Source: Pseudomonas californiensis (GTDB lineage Bacteria > Pseudomonadota > Gammaproteobacteria > Pseudomonadales > Pseudomonadaceae). From it: a stretch of 64,000 bases of DNA. The notes under the pieces are model-generated. The model ran no database searches. It was given only the letters and a program-made list of their open reading frames with translations, and was not told the DNA's origin. The number at the start of each line of letters is the position of its first letter. Position 1 is the first letter of the stretch. The translations under genes and the position numbers were made by a program. Below are positions 62,048 to 64,000 of this stretch, one piece after another. The stretch covers positions 62,001 through 126,000 of the forward strand of contig NZ_JAGTPK010000008.1 in the NCBI RefSeq assembly GCF_021147775.1, in the 5' to 3' direction.

Positions 62048-64000
62048 ATGACCGATACCACTGCAACCATACTGATTGTCGATGACGACGCCCACGTCCG
62101 AGACCTGCTGGAAGTTCTGCTGCACAATCAGAATTACCTGACCCAGACCGCAGAGTCCGGCGAGCAGGCACTGGCGCTGATCGAGCAGAGCCCGCCAGAC
62201 CTGATCCTGCTGGATATCATGATGCCGGGCATGGACGGCTATGAAGTCGCCAGCCAGCTCAAGTCCAATAAAAGTACCTCCAATATCCCCATCATCATGC
62301 TGTCGGCACTCGATCAGAAAAGCGCCCGAATATCGGGCCTGGAAGCTGGCGCCGAGGAGTACCTCAACAAGCCGGTGGACAGCGCAGAGTTGTGGCTTCG
62401 CGTGCGCAATCTCTTGAGGCTCAAGGCATTTGGCGATTACCTGAAAAGCCATAGCCTGATCCTTGAGGATCAGTTGCAGCAACGCACCATTGATCTTGAA
62501 CGTTTTCGTTCGGTGATGGACGCCTCGGAAGATGCAATTTTCCTCATCAACCGTAACACCATGAGCCTGATCGAATTCAACCGCCGCGCCTGTCAGCTAT
62601 TGGGCTACACCACGGAAGAACTGCTGCACAAGACGCCCGCTGACCTGGGCGAGGCGTCCATGGAACAGCTGGAAGTCGTCTACGACCAGATCATTGCCGG
62701 CAAAGGCCCGGTCGAGCCGATGGAAACGCAGATACGCGACAAAAGCGGCCGGGATGTTTCGGTGGAGGTTCATCGCCAGGCCTATAAAGCAGGCGAAGAC
62801 TGGATCATCGTCGGCATCGTGCGCGACATCACCCGGCGCAAGGAAACCGATCAGCGTTTACTGAAGATGGCCCATTACGACTCGCTGACAGGCCTGCCCA
62901 ACCGCGACCTGTTTTTCACCAGCCTGCAAATGGGCCTGACCCAGGCGGCGGTGAGCCGCTGGAAACTGGCCGCGATGACCGTAAACCTGGACGGCTTCAA
63001 AACCATCAACGAAACCTGGGGGCATGTGCTGGGCGATCAGGTGCTGCTGGAAGTCAGCCAGCGCCTTGCCGAATGCCTCAACGTCAGTGACACGCTGGGC
63101 CGCGTGGACGGCGACGAATTCGCGTTGATTCTCATGCTCCGTGACGGTCAGACCGACAGCCGGCAGACCCTGGAACGCATTCGCAAAGCCCTGCACAAAC
63201 CTTTCCAGATCGAAGGTCAGGACATCATCATGACGGCCAGTATCGGCATTGCGCTGTACCCGGAAGACGGAGACAACGCGCCTGAACTGATCCGCCACGC
63301 CTACACCGCGATGAACAGCGCGAAGAAGGCAGGGGTGAATACGTATCGCTTTTACACCGCACAAATGAATGCAGAGGTTGCTGCCCGCCTGGACCTCGAA
63401 AACGCTCTGCGCGACGCGGTTCACAAGAACGCCTTCGAGATCGTTTATCAGCCCAAGATCAGCCTGCATGATCGCCAGGTCTGCGGGCTTGAAGCTCTGC
63501 TGCGGTGGCCCCGACCGGACCTTCCCGCCGTGTCGCCAGCGGTGTTCATCCCTGTACTGGAGAGCCTAGGGCTGGTCAGTCAGGTCGGCAGTTGGGTGAT
63601 CGACAGCGTTTGCGCACAGATTGCAGATTGGCATCGCCGAGGGGTGGGGCTTTATCAGGTGGCAGTGAATGTCTCAGGCCATCAGATAAAGGGTGACAGC
63701 TTGATAGACGGGATCCGCAAGGCGTTGACCGACAACCAGATTGACCCGAAATGGCTGGAAGTGGAGCTGACCGAAAGCTCACTGATGGAGAACACCTCGC
63801 ACACCATCGCCAGCCTGAAGACACTCAAGGACATCGGCGTGAAGATTTCCATCGATGATTTTGGCACCGGCTATTCAAGCCTCGCGTACCTGCGCCGGTT
63901 CCCCATCGACAAGCTGAAGATCGACATCGCCTTCATTCGTGAAGTCACCAGCAACCCGCAGGACGCCGCCATTGCCAGAGCAATCATCGAACTGGCTCAC
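62048..64000 (+). CDS. REC-PAS-GGDEF-EAL cyclic di-GMP protein, 3' end beyond window
   Basis: The frame is open to the last base. Domains: receiver (about 1-125, phosphoacceptor in LILLDIMMPGMDGY), PAS (about 150-265), GGDEF-like domain (about 280-435) and EAL domain (from about 450). The cyclase site reads DGDEF instead of GGDEF (about 354), suggesting it is inactive or binds GTP. EALLRW, ELTESSLM and DDFGTGYSSLAYL are all intact, so phosphodiesterase activity on c-di-GMP is expected. It starts 9 bp after the receiver gene in the same operon as the PAS kinase. Confidence 0.9.
   Translation, partial: MTDTTATILIVDDDAHVRDLLEVLLHNQNYLTQTAESGEQALALIEQSPPDLILLDIMMPGMDGYEVASQLKSNKSTSNIPIIMLSALDQKSARISGLEAGAEEYLNKPVDSAELWLRVRNLLRLKAFGDYLKSHSLILEDQLQQRTIDLERFRSVMDASEDAIFLINRNTMSLIEFNRRACQLLGYTTEELLHKTPADLGEASMEQLEVVYDQIIAGKGPVEPMETQIRDKSGRDVSVEVHRQAYKAGEDWIIVGIVRDITRRKETDQRLLKMAHYDSLTGLPNRDLFFTSLQMGLTQAAVSRWKLAAMTVNLDGFKTINETWGHVLGDQVLLEVSQRLAECLNVSDTLGRVDGDEFALILMLRDGQTDSRQTLERIRKALHKPFQIEGQDIIMTASIGIALYPEDGDNAPELIRHAYTAMNSAKKAGVNTYRFYTAQMNAEVAARLDLENALRDAVHKNAFEIVYQPKISLHDRQVCGLEALLRWPRPDLPAVSPAVFIPVLESLGLVSQVGSWVIDSVCAQIADWHRRGVGLYQVAVNVSGHQIKGDSLIDGIRKALTDNQIDPKWLEVELTESSLMENTSHTIASLKTLKDIGVKISIDDFGTGYSSLAYLRRFPIDKLKIDIAFIREVTSNPQDAAIARAIIELAH

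Overview
The window is about 64 kb of chromosomal DNA from a fluorescent Pseudomonas, most likely of the P. syringae group. I infer this from the combination of a cyoABCDE oxidase operon, a full Entner-Doudoroff/glucose-uptake cluster (eda-pgl-zwf/hexR, gtsABCD-oprB, gtrS-gltR-glk-edd/gap), a PigA/HemO-type heme oxygenase beside an iron-starvation ECF system, a PheC-type periplasmic dehydratase and several Pseudomonas-restricted small proteins. Gene content looks mostly core and vertically inherited. I see no insertion sequence, phage, tRNA, rRNA or CRISPR array.

Layout. 1-5 kb: end of an MFS transporter, a periplasmic Cu/Zn superoxide dismutase, an unknown membrane protein, an ArsR repressor with an MDR oxidoreductase (both preceded by the same 26-bp dyad), and a PheC-like dehydratase. 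5-9 kb: an unknown Cys/His-containing protein, ilvE, and a glycosyltransferase/acetyltransferase pair. 9-15 kb: cyoABCDE and dsbB. 15-18.5 kb: cheV behind a FliA-like promoter, a GNAT enzyme and small proteins including a YkgJ-type cysteine-cluster protein. 18.5-25.2 kb: a chaperone-usher fimbrial locus with two chaperones. 25.5-33.5 kb: an RND efflux pump with a heavy-metal-type two-component system, then a membrane diguanylate cyclase. 33.6-34.5 kb: two small conserved proteins.

34.6-52.1 kb is a glucose catabolism island. GtsABCD and OprB import glucose, Glk phosphorylates it, Zwf/Pgl/Edd/Eda carry it through the Entner-Doudoroff route, and Gap takes the triose phosphate. GtrS/GltR and HexR are the local regulators. 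Candidate HexR boxes sit in the zwf/hexR and edd/gap divergent regions, and A-rich Crc/Hfq-type motifs lie at the gtsA and oprB translation starts. The hexose-6-phosphate mutarotase gene between hexR and oprB carries an apparent frameshift.

52.2-57.7 kb is a heme-uptake signalling unit: a Fur-box-controlled ECF sigma factor, a FecR-type anti-sigma factor, a TonB-dependent receptor with an N-terminal signalling domain, heme oxygenase, and a YbaN-family membrane protein. 57.7-64 kb holds a small DUF5064-like protein, a TyrR/PhhR-type regulator that keeps GAFTGA, and a soluble PAS histidine kinase / receiver / REC-PAS-GGDEF-EAL operon that runs off the window end.

No wholly new multi-gene system is obvious. 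The least explained items are the paired TATATATA palindromes near 15.15 kb, the ArsR dyads near 3.6 and 4.0 kb, the unknown Cys/His protein at 5.0-6.0 kb, and the receptor/heme-oxygenase pairing in which the receptor lacks the usual heme-receptor histidine between its FRxP and NPxL motifs.
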